Shown piece by piece: positions 1 to 11,600 of a DNA stretch of 64,000 nucleotides. The DNA is taken from contig CM051459.1 of assembly GCA_028095005.1 (NCBI GenBank), forward strand, positions 270,649,229-270,713,228. Reading direction: 5' to 3'. Made by a program: the position numbers and the translations under genes. Source of the stretch: Rhynchospora pubera. Lineage: Eukaryota > Streptophyta > Magnoliopsida > Poales > Cyperaceae. Within the stretch, counting starts at the first letter, position 1. Every line of letters starts with the position of its first letter. The notes beneath the pieces were generated by a model. That model was not told the DNA's origin and did not search any database. It saw only the letters and a program-made list of their open reading frames with translations.

Positions 1-712
1 CATTTGCGCGGGTGAAATTCGGATAAGGAGGTGGTGCCAAGGAGGCTTTCTGGCTTTGTGCGGGTGGATTTTATTTGAACCCTTGCCTTTGGGGAATATT
101 ACATGGGAATGGAATTTATTCGTGCGTCAGAGGTTGCAAAAAGTCTTTGTTGTAACCGAAAAAGATGGGTATGGTTGTAACTTGTAAAATCATATATTAT
201 TGTTGGTGTTGTTATATCATGAATTTGGTGTGCGAGAAATCTAGGTTGGTGGGAATGGGATGCTTACTAGCACATTTTTATTAAGTTATCTTTCTGTTTT
301 TCTTTTTCTTTTGACGTAATAAATGACTCTTCTGGTCTCTGCTGGCTGCTGCCACTTCATGCCTATTGGGGCCTTGGCTTTTAGCCTTTTACCAAATATC
401 AAACCTTGAGTTCTCTTAAAGGCTCCAATAGAGGAGATCCTAAGCTTGCCCCAATTTAGTTTATTGAATTTTGACTTGAATTTATATTTGTCCATATGGC
501 CATTGACCCTGCTTTACTGCTAAGCTTCCCTTTTCATCAACAATGTATTTGATTTTGCAGTAGTTAATTCCTATTTTTACATTCATTTAGAGTTTAATAG
601 GATAAGAAGTATTTAATATTTTTCGTGTTTAATACACCATTATTTTCATTCCAAAATAAACCGACATCGTAATGTGCCAACGCAAATTATGATTAAATGC
701 ATTTGTCAAATA
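1..712. other. Left-edge stretch, no gene recognised
   Basis: A plus-strand frame is open from the window edge to about position 190 (roughly 62 codons), but its translation resembles nothing I recognise and could equally be the 3' untranslated end of a gene lying to the left. A 69-codon minus-strand frame at 286-495 has a basic composition and no recognisable motif. The rest is AT-rich intergenic sequence. Confidence 0.3.
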
Positions 713-726
713 AGCTTATGAGCATT

Positions 727-1360
727 TTTTTTTTTTTTGAAATAAGTAAGCCTTAAAGGCTTACCGCTTTTCATTCCGAAAAGTAAACGTTTATTACAAA
801 CAAATATGAAAAATAAAAGAAACTGACTTATCTCTCTCAGCTAACACATCATAATTCCCCTTATCTAACCTACACTCCAATTATGTATAGCAACAAACAA
901 CTCACTTACAAGAACATTTATTTCGGGATCTCAAAAAAAAAAAAAAACACTCGAGTCTCTAAAATCATCCAAATGAACTGCCCATGCCTCATCAGAACAA
1001 TCAAATCAGCCCCTCCGAACGCCAGAAATCCATAATCCAGTACTTTCTGTAAAACTCCAGCGCTGAAGCTCCAGCATGAAATCCTTCCTCCTACCAGTAA
1101 TTGACGTCTCCACTGGTCACCACTTGTAAATTGTAATACAGATAATCAGATAAAATTGACAAATCTAACCTACTTCTCTCAGCTAATACAAAAAGGACCC
1201 CTTGAACTAGTCTATACTCACTTATTTTGTAATCAACTAAACAAAAATACAAAACATTTAATGACAAACATCCAAAAAGTAACATCTAACTCCTTTTCAG
1301 ATTAACAAACCAGACACATCAGAAAATACAATTCAGTCCCTCCAAACTCCAAAACTTATG
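727..1360 (-). mobile_element. Retroposon (LINE/SINE-like) insertion with poly-A tail and 14-bp TSD
   Basis: The insertion is flanked by the direct repeat AGCTTATGAGCATT at 713-726 and 1361-1374. A T-run directly follows the left copy, which is the poly-A tail of an element inserted in minus orientation. Target duplications of this length with a terminal A-tract are the signature of target-primed reverse transcription. The body of about 634 bp has no long reading frame, so it is a 5'-truncated LINE or a SINE; I cannot assign a family. Confidence 0.75.
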
Positions 1361-1374
1361 AGCTTATGAGCATT

Positions 1375-1724
1375 AACTAACATCAGAATTGAAGTCTCTC
1401 CTCAAGGTATTTTTTTTTTGTCACTACCAAGTTGTAATTGCATAAACTTCTATACTCATACTATTACAGGAAAGAACTAAAAAGTAAAAAAGAAAAACCT
1501 AAAATTTCACATGCTCTTTACAATCTCTCTAAATCTGCTGCGTACCTCTTCCCCATCACCTCACTCACTTTGCCTAACGTAGTAAAAAAGAACAAATTCA
1601 ATATTTCAGATGTACCAAAACCAACACTTGGATGCAAAAAATGGCCCAGACCAGCCCATGTCAGCAAGAGCCTCACAATCCACATGTCCATCCTTTATCT
1701 CACTTCAAAACCCCAGTGAGTTGA
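1375..1724 (-). other. Probable 3' untranslated region of COG1
   Basis: This is sequence immediately downstream of the COG1 stop at 1725-1727. The plus-strand reading frames here run antisense to the transcript and look incidental. A T-run at about 1410-1419 marks its left side. No gene was seen. Confidence 0.5.
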
Positions 1725-4700
1725 CTATGAGTCAAAACGGGCCCCAGATGTCAGAGAGGAAAGGAGACCAGCAGCAGAGCCCGGAAGAATGTCACCAAAA
1801 GATGACAATGATCTTTCCCTGAGCCTGGTGACCTGGCCATCAGAAAGCATTGAACCCAACCTTGATGTGCTCTCCCCAAATCTGCTCCCCACCTTGAACA
1901 AAAATAGGAAAACAAAAAGTCAATTTATTTTACATTAGACCGTGCTGGTTTTCTGTTTATTTTTGAGGGATTGGTTTATGCTCAATTAAGGTAAACTGAA
2001 GCTAATTAGATAAATTAAGTCAAATTTGCAACTTGAGGTTAACTGAGGCTTACCATTTGTACTGTTACTATATTACTATATTTGTGATTATGTTATTATC
2101 ATTACTATCAACATTGGTTCTGTTACTTGGGACTAGTTGGTTTCATTTCTAGCCTATCCCAAGTTGTTTGGGACTAAAAGGCTTTGTTATTGTTGAGGTT
2201 AACTTAGGCGTAACTAAAACCACATTACGTGATTTGGAAACTTTGGTACTGTTATGTGAAGAATACACCAGGTAGGTTATGAACTAAGGTGTATTTGCCA
2301 GGATGCCATACCCTTGATATAAAGACTGCTAGAAGGCAACAGAATAAATGTTTTGAGTAAAAGTGTACCTGGGTCATGAAAGACCTGAGTAATGGAGTTG
2401 CACCACCAAAAGTCACACCATCATCGAACTCGGAACTTTGAGATACCTCACCATTAGAAAATGACCGGTATGGGCTTCTAGGTGTCTCATCAGATGGAGC
2501 TTGTAGAGATGACGTATGCACAGCTCTTGAAGATAACACCGGAGCACTGAAATTAAATTTAGGATATAAGTTTCCAATAACGCTTTAGATTTCTATTAAT
2601 CAAAATTAATCAATAATATAGATTTTGCACAAGTACCTAATGGGAAGGTACTTGAATCTTGGGACTTGAGAACATCTCATGATATTCAAATTTGCATTTG
2701 ACTTTGTTGGTGACTTCTGAACCACATCAGTGTACATTCGGTTTAGTTGAACCAAGAAACCAAATAAAACCACATAAGACATGTATGATTGTTTCTCATT
2801 CTCCCATAGGTATGGCTCATACCTGTTTCACATTAAGAACAGTTACACACATAGCATTAAATAACAACAAAAATTTCTTTCTTGATTTTTCTACAGCTTA
2901 CATAGCCCAGTCAATGGGATCAAGACTAGTAGAAAACTTGTTGATCAACTTTGAAACAGGAATAGCAGCAGGGAAATCTGAATTGAGAGTTAATTGTCGT
3001 CTTCTAAAAGGAGACTTCATAACTGTAGCTTGAGATAGTTGATCTTGCTTTGGGGATGCATCTGAATTATTAGATGAAGGATTTTTGCCACCTGCGAGGA
3101 TGTCACCTATGAAACGTAGGTCGAGCAAAATTTGTAATAGCCCCTTCTCTGAAACCCTAGAATTGCTTGATTGTGTAGCATCGAAAAAGTTCTCATAATT
3201 TTTCACCACCTGTTTTAAAATTGAAACAGCACAATGGAGAATAATAGAAATTAAACAAGTGTTATGTAAAATTAAGACAGTTGTATAATGGAAAAAATAT
3301 AAAATAATAACAAGTAATGAAGAAATTCCACAATGTAAAATTAGAAAAGGACCTTGTCAAGTAGCTCCCAAGCAAAATTTTGCAGTACAATTCTATTGAG
3401 GATGTGCCCTCCTACTCTGTGAATCTCTAAGCATGCTAGATAAAGAAATGAGATCACATAAAGGGAAGGCATTGAAGGAAGAGCTAACTGTAGTTCTAGA
3501 GGACCATCACTTGACTCTTGCTTTACCATAGTTACCTCCCATCCCTAGGAAAATGCCAAAAGAGATAAAATAAGATACCAAGAATGGACACTTCCACAAC
3601 CGAGAAATGTAGAAACTAACATTCATTTTGTCTATGTCAAGGTAAAGGCAAGGGTACTGTAGCATTAGTCAGGAATGTCAATCTCCATACTTACACAGTA
3701 GCTATTGTACAGCAGATCTGCTATTGGTCAATAATTTCATTCTGGACAAGGGTGCAAAGCTGTGCCTTGCTCAGGAATAGTATCCATCAGTGCTGCATCC
3801 TACCAGTCACTCCCATGAAGGAAATTAATAACAATGTTCCATTTCTCTTGCTTTTATGATACAGAGGTAGTTAATGACAGATCAAATGTTTTGTAATAGA
3901 TCTGGTAATTTATAAAGCCATTTCCAATAAAAAAAAATATCATATTTTTAAACAAACAGTACCCTTAAAGGAGTTGAAGCTGATAAAGCATCATCCCTCT
4001 GAAGATCTCGCAAGAGCATAGACGATAGCTCCTCAGAAACCCAATTAATCCACACACCATGTGCCTTAATACAAAGCATCTCCAAAGTCTTATTGAGCTC
4101 ATCAAGTTTTGGGTTGGATTTAAAATCCGAACCAAAAAAAGCTGCTACTGCTGCAAGTGTTTGTCTTCTAGGATGATTCTCCATAATAGATCTATGAGGG
4201 CTTCTTGGGCTGTCGAATGATGAGTAACGTTTAAGCATAAATGGAGAGCCCTGTTTTGTCAAAGGAGAGGAGCTGGTAGCACTGTCTCGGACCCACTGCC
4301 TCGGTGTACCAAGTATCAGTGGTATGTTACTAGAGTGGTACCGTAATGCAAACAATAGACGGCCTATAAAGAGGGATCTCTCTACACTTACTGATGGCAA
4401 GATTCCATTGGTATCTAACAACGAGGAGATTTTCAGAAGCTCATCCTCAAGTTCTTTTAAAATTGTGGATATAGTAATATAACACTTCTCTTGAAGAAAC
4501 GGCACTAATTCCTTTAATCTTGGGCCTGAATTGTTTGATTCAATGAAACTCAACACATCTTCCAATATAACCTTACATTTGTTGTCTACATCATCTCTTA
4601 TTTTGGTAACCTGAGGCCCGAGATAAGAACTCAGACAGGTCTTGAAATCACTCTCGTCAGAAATCGGTTTCAAATTTGCCAAAATCCCACCTCTTTTTTG

Positions 4701-6122
4701 TTTCAACTCTGAAAACCAGACTCCACCATCCACATTACTCCTTTTCAAATAAGCACTGAAACCTCTGTTTTGGGCATCTTTTGCATCGCTCACAATTTGC
4801 TCAATCAAATCAGTCAAATTAACAGATTTCCCAAGATTTTCAAACTCAAAATGCACAATATTTTTCATTCTCTTAAGAAGTGCCTCTTCCATTCTCTCCT
4901 CTAAAACATCCTTTGAATCTTTCAAAATTAAACCCCGAATTTGATCCCATGGGGATTCAATTTCAGTACCAAACACACTCTTTAACCAATGTTCTAAGCT
5001 CTCCTCTAAATCATCTCTCCCATCTAAAACACATTTTACAAGCCTCTCATTTCTAGCCAATGCATCTCCATTTACAATGGAATTAATCAGCTTCACACCT
5101 CCTGAAATGTCCCCAAAAATTTCACCACAACAGTCTTGCAGCCACGAGGCACAAGTATTAGCCACAAATTCAGGGTCGAGCAATATCATTGTAGATTCTA
5201 ACACCTCCATATGTTCTTTCCAAAGCCGAACCTCTTGTTCTGGATTTGGTATGCCACCGAAGTACTGTGAACCAGGTGGAGATCCAAGGATTGTTTTATA
5301 AAACAACGGCATTTCATTCAAAGCATGAAGAAAGAGCTGACCAACATGACCTAAGCTAGCCTTAATAACTCTTGCAATGTCACAAAGCATTGCTGAAGGA
5401 TCCACATCTGGATCTGAGGAAACATTTGACAATTTTTGCAAGATCCACCCTTTCCTTGAATCCAGAAACAAAGCAAGGATCTCTTTGGGGTTTAAATTAT
5501 CTATTACAGCGGCCGCGGCTAGTGCATCAGCATAAGAAGAAAGAGTCAAACCCTGATAAGACAACCTGTCGCGGCTGCGTTGCGAGATCTGAGTCCTGAA
5601 ACTTCTCACAATCTGCCACTGATGCTTCAAAAGCGGGAACCGATCCAGATCAGACGACTGCAGAAGCAGCGAATGCACTTGACTGGCGCGAAGGTACCTT
5701 CCAGAAGCCTCGAGAAGCATGGACGAATCGGAGTCGTCGAGGCAGCCCCAGATGTGCTCGGGCGTATCGACTACATACTTCACGCGAGCGGCGGCCGAAT
5801 AAAGACGGGACCGATTGGGGTTTTTAGGAACGGTTTGGTGAGATTTGGGCGGATTGGAGAGGGACTGGAGAGAGGAGGAAATGGAGGCGAGCGTGGAGGA
5901 GATGGATTGCGAGGAGGAATGGATCAGGATGATGGAATCGGCCGAGTCGATTAAATCGCGGTAGCTGCGGCCCACGAGGAGGCGGAGTTCGTCGGTTTTC
6001 TGGTCGATTTCTTGGCGAGTGGCGGCTTCTATGGACCGGATCTCGGAGATCTTTTTGGAGCGGAATAGAGATTCTGCGTCGGAGACTGTTGTGCCTCCGA
6101 CGGTGGAGGAAGGGGCTTTCAT
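1725..6122 (-). CDS. COG1: Conserved oligomeric Golgi complex subunit 1 (COG1)
   Basis: COG1 is a lobe A subunit of the COG tethering complex, which acts in retrograde vesicle traffic at the Golgi and helps retain Golgi glycosylation enzymes. Six minus-strand exons join in frame at GT-AG sites: 6122-3963, 3544-3353, 3209-2902, 2822-2637, 2546-2369 and 1892-1725. They give 3192 nt, or 1063 codons plus stop, close to my recollection of the length of other plant COG1 proteins. The N-terminus (about residues 10-95) is the Vps51/COG1-type helical region, with DAESLFRSKKISEIRSIE and a following heptad-like stretch. The central exons carry conserved plant COG1 segments such as MPSMPSLYVISFL-type and DPIDWAMYEPYLWENE. 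The single 2.2-kb first exon holds two thirds of the protein. No break was seen, so the gene looks intact and is probably constitutively expressed. The assignment rests on family resemblance over the whole length. Confidence 0.93.
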
Positions 6123-6123
6123 T

Positions 6124-6513
6124 TGGAGAGAGAGAGAGAGAGAGGAGTAGAGACTCTAGAGAGGGAGTGCAATGGAAGCGAGACTGCGAGAGAGAGAGGT
6201 TAGATCTCCAGAGCAGAGAGATGACTCCATGCAAGGATTGCACGTTGAGACGGTTTGTTAGAACTTAGCGGTCTATTTGCAATTTGCAAACATAATTTTA
6301 ACAATTTCTGATCAAATGAAATGAAATCCGGTTATTTTGATAAAAATATTTCTAGTGAAATGAAACGAAATGAAATCCTACGTGAAAAAAAAAGTGATTT
6401 TAATCAGGACCATAAAATCCTTAAAATAATTATAAGAGTTGATTATATATAGTATTAAAATGATATAGATCCACGTATAACAAATCTTTTAATCGGTAAA
6501 TGAGTCATAGAAA
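6124..6513 (-). promoter_or_regulatory. COG1 5' leader and upstream region with GA tract
   Basis: A GA dinucleotide tract lies directly upstream of the COG1 start codon at about 6127-6144 and probably falls in the 5' leader, as often seen in plant housekeeping genes. No clear TATA box is visible. Beyond 6250 the sequence is AT-rich and holds an imperfect GAAATGAAA-rich repeat. Confidence 0.4.
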
Positions 6514-6530
6514 AGATTTGCATTTACTAT

Positions 6531-6939
6531 TTTTTTTTTTTTGAAACAAATAGGCCAATTCGGCCCACCACTTCCATTTCAGAGAAGCAAAAGTTTTTAC
6601 AAACTAACACATACAACCTTTAACGCTTTGCACCGGTACCAACCCGATACCAGTGCACTAATGCTATCTAATACTACCAATAAAAAATATAAAATTGCAA
6701 AGTGAGTAAAATGAAGTTTGCTAGCATAGACCCTACCAGATACAAGCCCCTACAAGAGAATATAACTCACTGAACATACCCATAAAGCAATCTCGTTATT
6801 ACAATCAAACCCCTTAGAAAATGACAAGTGCATTTATTCATTGAAGACTGTAATCGCCCCATCAAAAACACCTGCGCCGGTTGCCTCAGACCATGCTGTC
6901 ACCTGACCTCCCCTTTCACCTCTTTGTTGACCTCCTTCC
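6531..6939 (-). mobile_element. Second retroposon insertion with long TSD
   Basis: The 17-20 bp direct repeat AGATTTGCATTTACTATTTT flanks the insertion (6514-6533, overlapping the tail T-run, and 6940-6959). A T-run at 6531-6541 is the poly-A tail of a minus-oriented element. The body is about 409 bp. The sequence differs from the retroposon at 727-1360, so it is another family or another part of a LINE. No reading frame is preserved. Confidence 0.8.
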
Positions 6940-6959
6940 AGATTTGCATTTACTATTTT

Positions 6960-8666
6960 CATTTGGAACTGTAGTACGGTTCTTCTCATTATTGAAAGTG
7001 TTGAAAACATTTAGTTGTGCAGAGTTTGTTTATTTATATTAATTTACAGTAGCTACCGTAGGATTGAGTGTCAAGACATATAGAAATAGAATAGTCAAAG
7101 GGAAATTGAAACCTTGTAATTTGCGAACGGCGTCCCCTGCTCACAGTTGGGAGTGACAGGAAGAGAAGTAATCTAAGCATTGACGAGCCATTTTCTTAGT
7201 TTTATGTTTCCGAGTTGTTTTGATGGTATAGTTTTATTTTTCCTGATGATATAATTTTGGACTCATTAGGTTTGTACTACTGCGAAATATTCAAATTAAA
7301 AAAAATACTATCACCTAAAGACAAATTATTTCTAAACCACTGCAAAATAGTAAAATTAGTTTTATGTCACCGGCCTGTTAATATGACAAGTTTAACCTTG
7401 TAAATATGCCACTACAAAAATTTGAGAATATATTGTCAAACATATAGGAAGGATGGGACTTGAATGATAGAACGAACATGCAAAAAAAAAAAAAAAAAAA
7501 CACAACTTAATTAAAATAAGAAAACAAAGGAGATGGAAAAAAAAATGAGTTAACATCTAAATATAAAAAAAGAGGCCAATGCAAATGCCCATTGGCATGT
7601 CCCAAGCACTGATCAGATCAAAGTAGAGAGCAAACAACATCAAGTGTCATCAAGGAGGTTTGAACATTGGATAATATAAGCCAATGTACCCTCGTCCATC
7701 TAACAAAAAAATTATTTGCTGGTAACATTTGAACTAAAGAATTACAACGCCGTCTTTTTTTTAGGGTTTATTTTAATTAGAATAATTTATAAATTTGTAA
7801 AATTAATGACATATTTTAGGTAGCATTTTTTAAATTATTATGTTTTTAAGAAAATAATGGCACACAGATAATTTTAACAATTTAATAATGACATAGATCT
7901 AATTACCAATTTAACAATCGCATATTTCAGTGGTGGTATATAGCTAATTATTCCTATAAATTTTTATACTTATATTTAGAGTAAATTACCCAAATGGTTT
8001 TTAACAGCATCATTCAATTGCTAATTGAATTTTTAAGTTTCAGAAAGTATATTTTTTATTTGGAAATTCTCAATTTTAGAACGTACATGTAATACAAAAT
8101 AACGCGGCAGTTAATATATATAATTATCAATAACATTTAAAATCAATTAAATCAACAAGGATGTCCATGTCATTGTAAATTAGTGAGACTTAACTTTTTT
8201 TTTTTAATAGCGAGACTGACTAACTACAACTGTATTATGCAGTGGGCACAAAAATATGATCCCATCCGCTTTCCGCCACAAACCAACAAGAGAATCTTTA
8301 CAATCCAGCGAGCGGTGTGAAAATCAAAATAATAATTTAACAGGTTATTTAAAAGAGGGTCAACGATATACAAGCCAGCCAGCACAGCAGACAAACATCA
8401 AGCTAATGAAGACTGATAGTTTAATACTAAACGAGAATAAATAAGTCATAAACATCCAACAAGGATACCAGGTTTAAACACGACCGATGACAGCATTCTC
8501 CTGCTCCACCAATCGCATATAACAGGTATTAAAACAAAAGTTCATAACTGAAAAACTCCATCTACCAGGATATACAAAAGACCACATCCAAGATCCATTG
8601 GCGTACCCATATATGTACATAACATAAATCAGAATCCTATCCATGATTAGCATAGATTTATCAGAT
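6960..8666. other. AT-rich intergenic region between COG1 and KTF1
   Basis: About 1.7 kb without a supported gene. It contains an A-run near 7484-7501 and AT-rich low-complexity DNA. A plus-strand frame at 8256-8444 has no recognisable motif. The last few hundred bases before 8667 are probably the KTF1 3' untranslated region. Confidence 0.5.
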
Positions 8667-11600
8667 TTACCAGCCGCTGTTGTTGCCTGCATTGCCGCCC
8701 TTATCCCAACTGTCTTTGTTGCCGTCACTTGCTTTATCCCATGCACTGCTACCTCCCTCTCCACTCTTCCACTTTTGTCCCTCTCCAGTATCCCCTGAAC
8801 CACTCCCTTTCTCAGTTAAGCCTTGGTTCCAAGCAGAGAAGCTTGGCTCATCATTCCAACTATTTCCCTTTTTCTTCTCACCACCAGTACTATCCCATCC
8901 GCCACCCCAGTCAGATGATTTCTTTGAGTCATTATCATTTGACCAACTACTGCCCCCACTGCCACCAAAAGGTCTATTCTCTTCCCTATTACAGCTTCTG
9001 CCCCCAAAAGACCTGTTCTCATCTCCATTCCACGTACTGCTGCGGCCACCGCCATCTCGGCCACCTCTACCCCCACGGCTGCCACCATACTGACCACCTC
9101 CTCTTCCCCTCCAGTTACCACCTTCTCCACCATTGTTGCTGTCATTTCTATCTCCATTCCACGTACTGCTGCGGCCACCATCTCGGCCACCTCTACCCCC
9201 TCGGCTGCCGCCATACCGACCCCCTCCTCTTCCCCTCCAGTTACCACCTTCCCCACCATTATTATTATCATCTTTCTCTCCACCATTGTTGCTGTTATTT
9301 CTATCTCCATTCCACGTACTGCTGCGGCCACCGCCATCTCGGCCACCTCTACCCCCTTGGCTGCCACCATACCGACCCCCTCCTCTTCCCCTCCAGTTAC
9401 CACCTTCTCCACCATTATTATTATCATCTTTGCCTCCACCATTGTTGCTGTCATTTCTATCGCCAGAATTCCTTCCTCTGCCCCTACCACGTCCACCTCC
9501 CCCGCTGTCAGAAGACCAGTTAGATCTACCCCAGCCAGACCCATCATTACTGTTATCATTTCCTCCACCACCTCTACCACCATGGTTGTTGTCATTTCTA
9601 TTGCCAAAGCTCCTTCCTCTGCCCCTACCACAGCCACGGCCCCCACTGTCAGAAGACCAATTAGATGTACCCCAACCAGTCGCATCGTTACTGTTATCAT
9701 TATTGCTACCTGTCAAAGAAACCCTTGGTTTGCTCCAGTCAGAGTCATTTCCAGACTTATCCCAATTGTCAGATTGAGTTTGGCTGGACCCACCAGCATT
9801 CCACCCTGATGTCTCATTAGTTCTTTTGTCATCCATTTTTGTGGTACCCCAAGGGTCACCTCGGTGACCACAACCAGTGTCTTCAGTCTGCTTAATACTC
9901 CATGGATCTGCCCCTTTAGATGCAGCATATGAGAGAGAGGCCAAGGAAAAATCAGCTTAAAGATTAACATAATGTGTTCATCGAAATACACAAAAGGTGT
10001 AAGATTAGAAGTAATATATCAAGCAATCACAACAATAATAATAAAGCATACCTCTGGTTTTAATGCTTGATGCTTCAGTCTTCTGGTTGCTGCCCCAAGG
10101 ATCATGCTCTTTAGTACTCTGATTGCTGCCCCAAGGATCATGCTCCTTAGTTCTCTGGTTGCTGCCCCAAGGATCATTCTCTGTTGTTTTATCTGCTTAA
10201 CAGACAAGAGAAGACCAGTTAACTCATAGTATTTACAATCCTGTTATAAGTACATGCATAGATCATTTTAATTTGTTTTAAACTCTTAAAAAGCTCCACC
10301 CAGGCTTCTGTCCACTCACCTTCAGTACTAGCATCCAGTGCATCATTTGTGGCCTGAGTACTTTGAACAGGAGCAAGCTTGTCTGCCCAATGATCATCTC
10401 CTTGAGGTTGCTCTGAATTTAAACAAGAACAATCAGATTCATGAATAAACATATAATTCTATATACAAGAAAACTCTTACAAAATATGAAGCAGAACAAA
10501 CCAGGAGCTGGAGGGGTCGGTGCATTCCAGTTGTCAGGCCCATCAGTTGCTTGTTTTCCAGAAATATCTTTACTCCAGCTAGAAGAACTCAAGTCAGTCC
10601 TTTTCTCGGTTTCAGCTTGCGAATTATCCCAACCTTTATTAGTTTCACTGCTCCAGGTCTCTGGCTTTTTACCCCATGTTTTATCACCTCCCTGGTCATT
10701 GTTCCAGCTTGAACCAAAGCTTCCTCCACCAGCACCACCATCACCGGGACACTCTCTAGCGAAATGGCCTGGTTTCCCACACTTGAAACAATCACGGCCA
10801 CCACCACCTCCACCGCCACCGCCACCGCGGAAACCGCTAACTTCAGCAGATGGGCACTCTCTTGCAAAGTGTCCAGATTCCCCACACTTATAACAATTAC
10901 CACCACCACCACCACCTCGGGACCCACCACCACCATTTGTAGAAGGACACTCCCTTGAAAAGTGACCTGATTCCCCACATTTAAAACAATTACCACCACC
11001 ACCCCCGTTGCGGGATCCTCCGCCATCAGCTGAGGGGCACTCTCTAGCAAAGTGGCCTGATTCCCCACACTTATAACAACTGCCACCTCCACCACTGGAG
11101 CCCCCACCGCCAGAAGAAGGGCACTCTCTTGCAAAGTGACCTGATTGCCCACATTTATAACAATCACCACTCCCGGCACCACTTCTACCACCACCACGAC
11201 CAGAACCATTTCCACTCCTGCCACCTCTCCCTCCTCTCCCTTCGAAACCACCACCACTGTTCCAACTATCCATTGGCTTATTGCCTTTATCCTCATCATC
11301 CTGGCCACTACTCCAAGTTGAAGATTTTGGTTTATCCCAACTGGCATTTCCTCCACTGTTCCAGCCTCCACCACCTGTACCATCTCCACCCTTCTCTGTC
11401 ATTTGGCCCCAGGAATCAGACTTACCACCCCAGACATCGGACTTCCCCGTTGATTGGCTTTCCCCTACCTTGCCCCATACACTATCCTCATTAGCTATAC
11501 CTTTCCCCTTGACATCCCAGTTACTGCTCGTAACTTGTGTACCTGCTCCAGCATTGTTCCAACCTCCACTGCCCCAGGCATCAGACTTCTCCGTTGATTG

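Noticed and set aside
286..495. A 69-codon basic frame near the left edge
   Set aside because: No homology recognised, no neighbouring splice-compatible exon, and length within chance expectation.
1400..1960. Possible third retroposon ending at the T-run near 1410
   Set aside because: No convincing target duplication; the sequence to 1892 contains the last COG1 exon, and the rest fits its 3' untranslated region.
5077..5954. Plus-strand frames opposite COG1 exon 1
   Set aside because: They are antisense to an intact 720-codon exon and contain no recognisable motif.
5824..6243. A 139-codon minus-strand frame overlapping the COG1 start
   Set aside because: It is another frame over the COG1 leader and first exon, low in complexity (Ser/Arg/Pro-rich), with no sign of independent coding.
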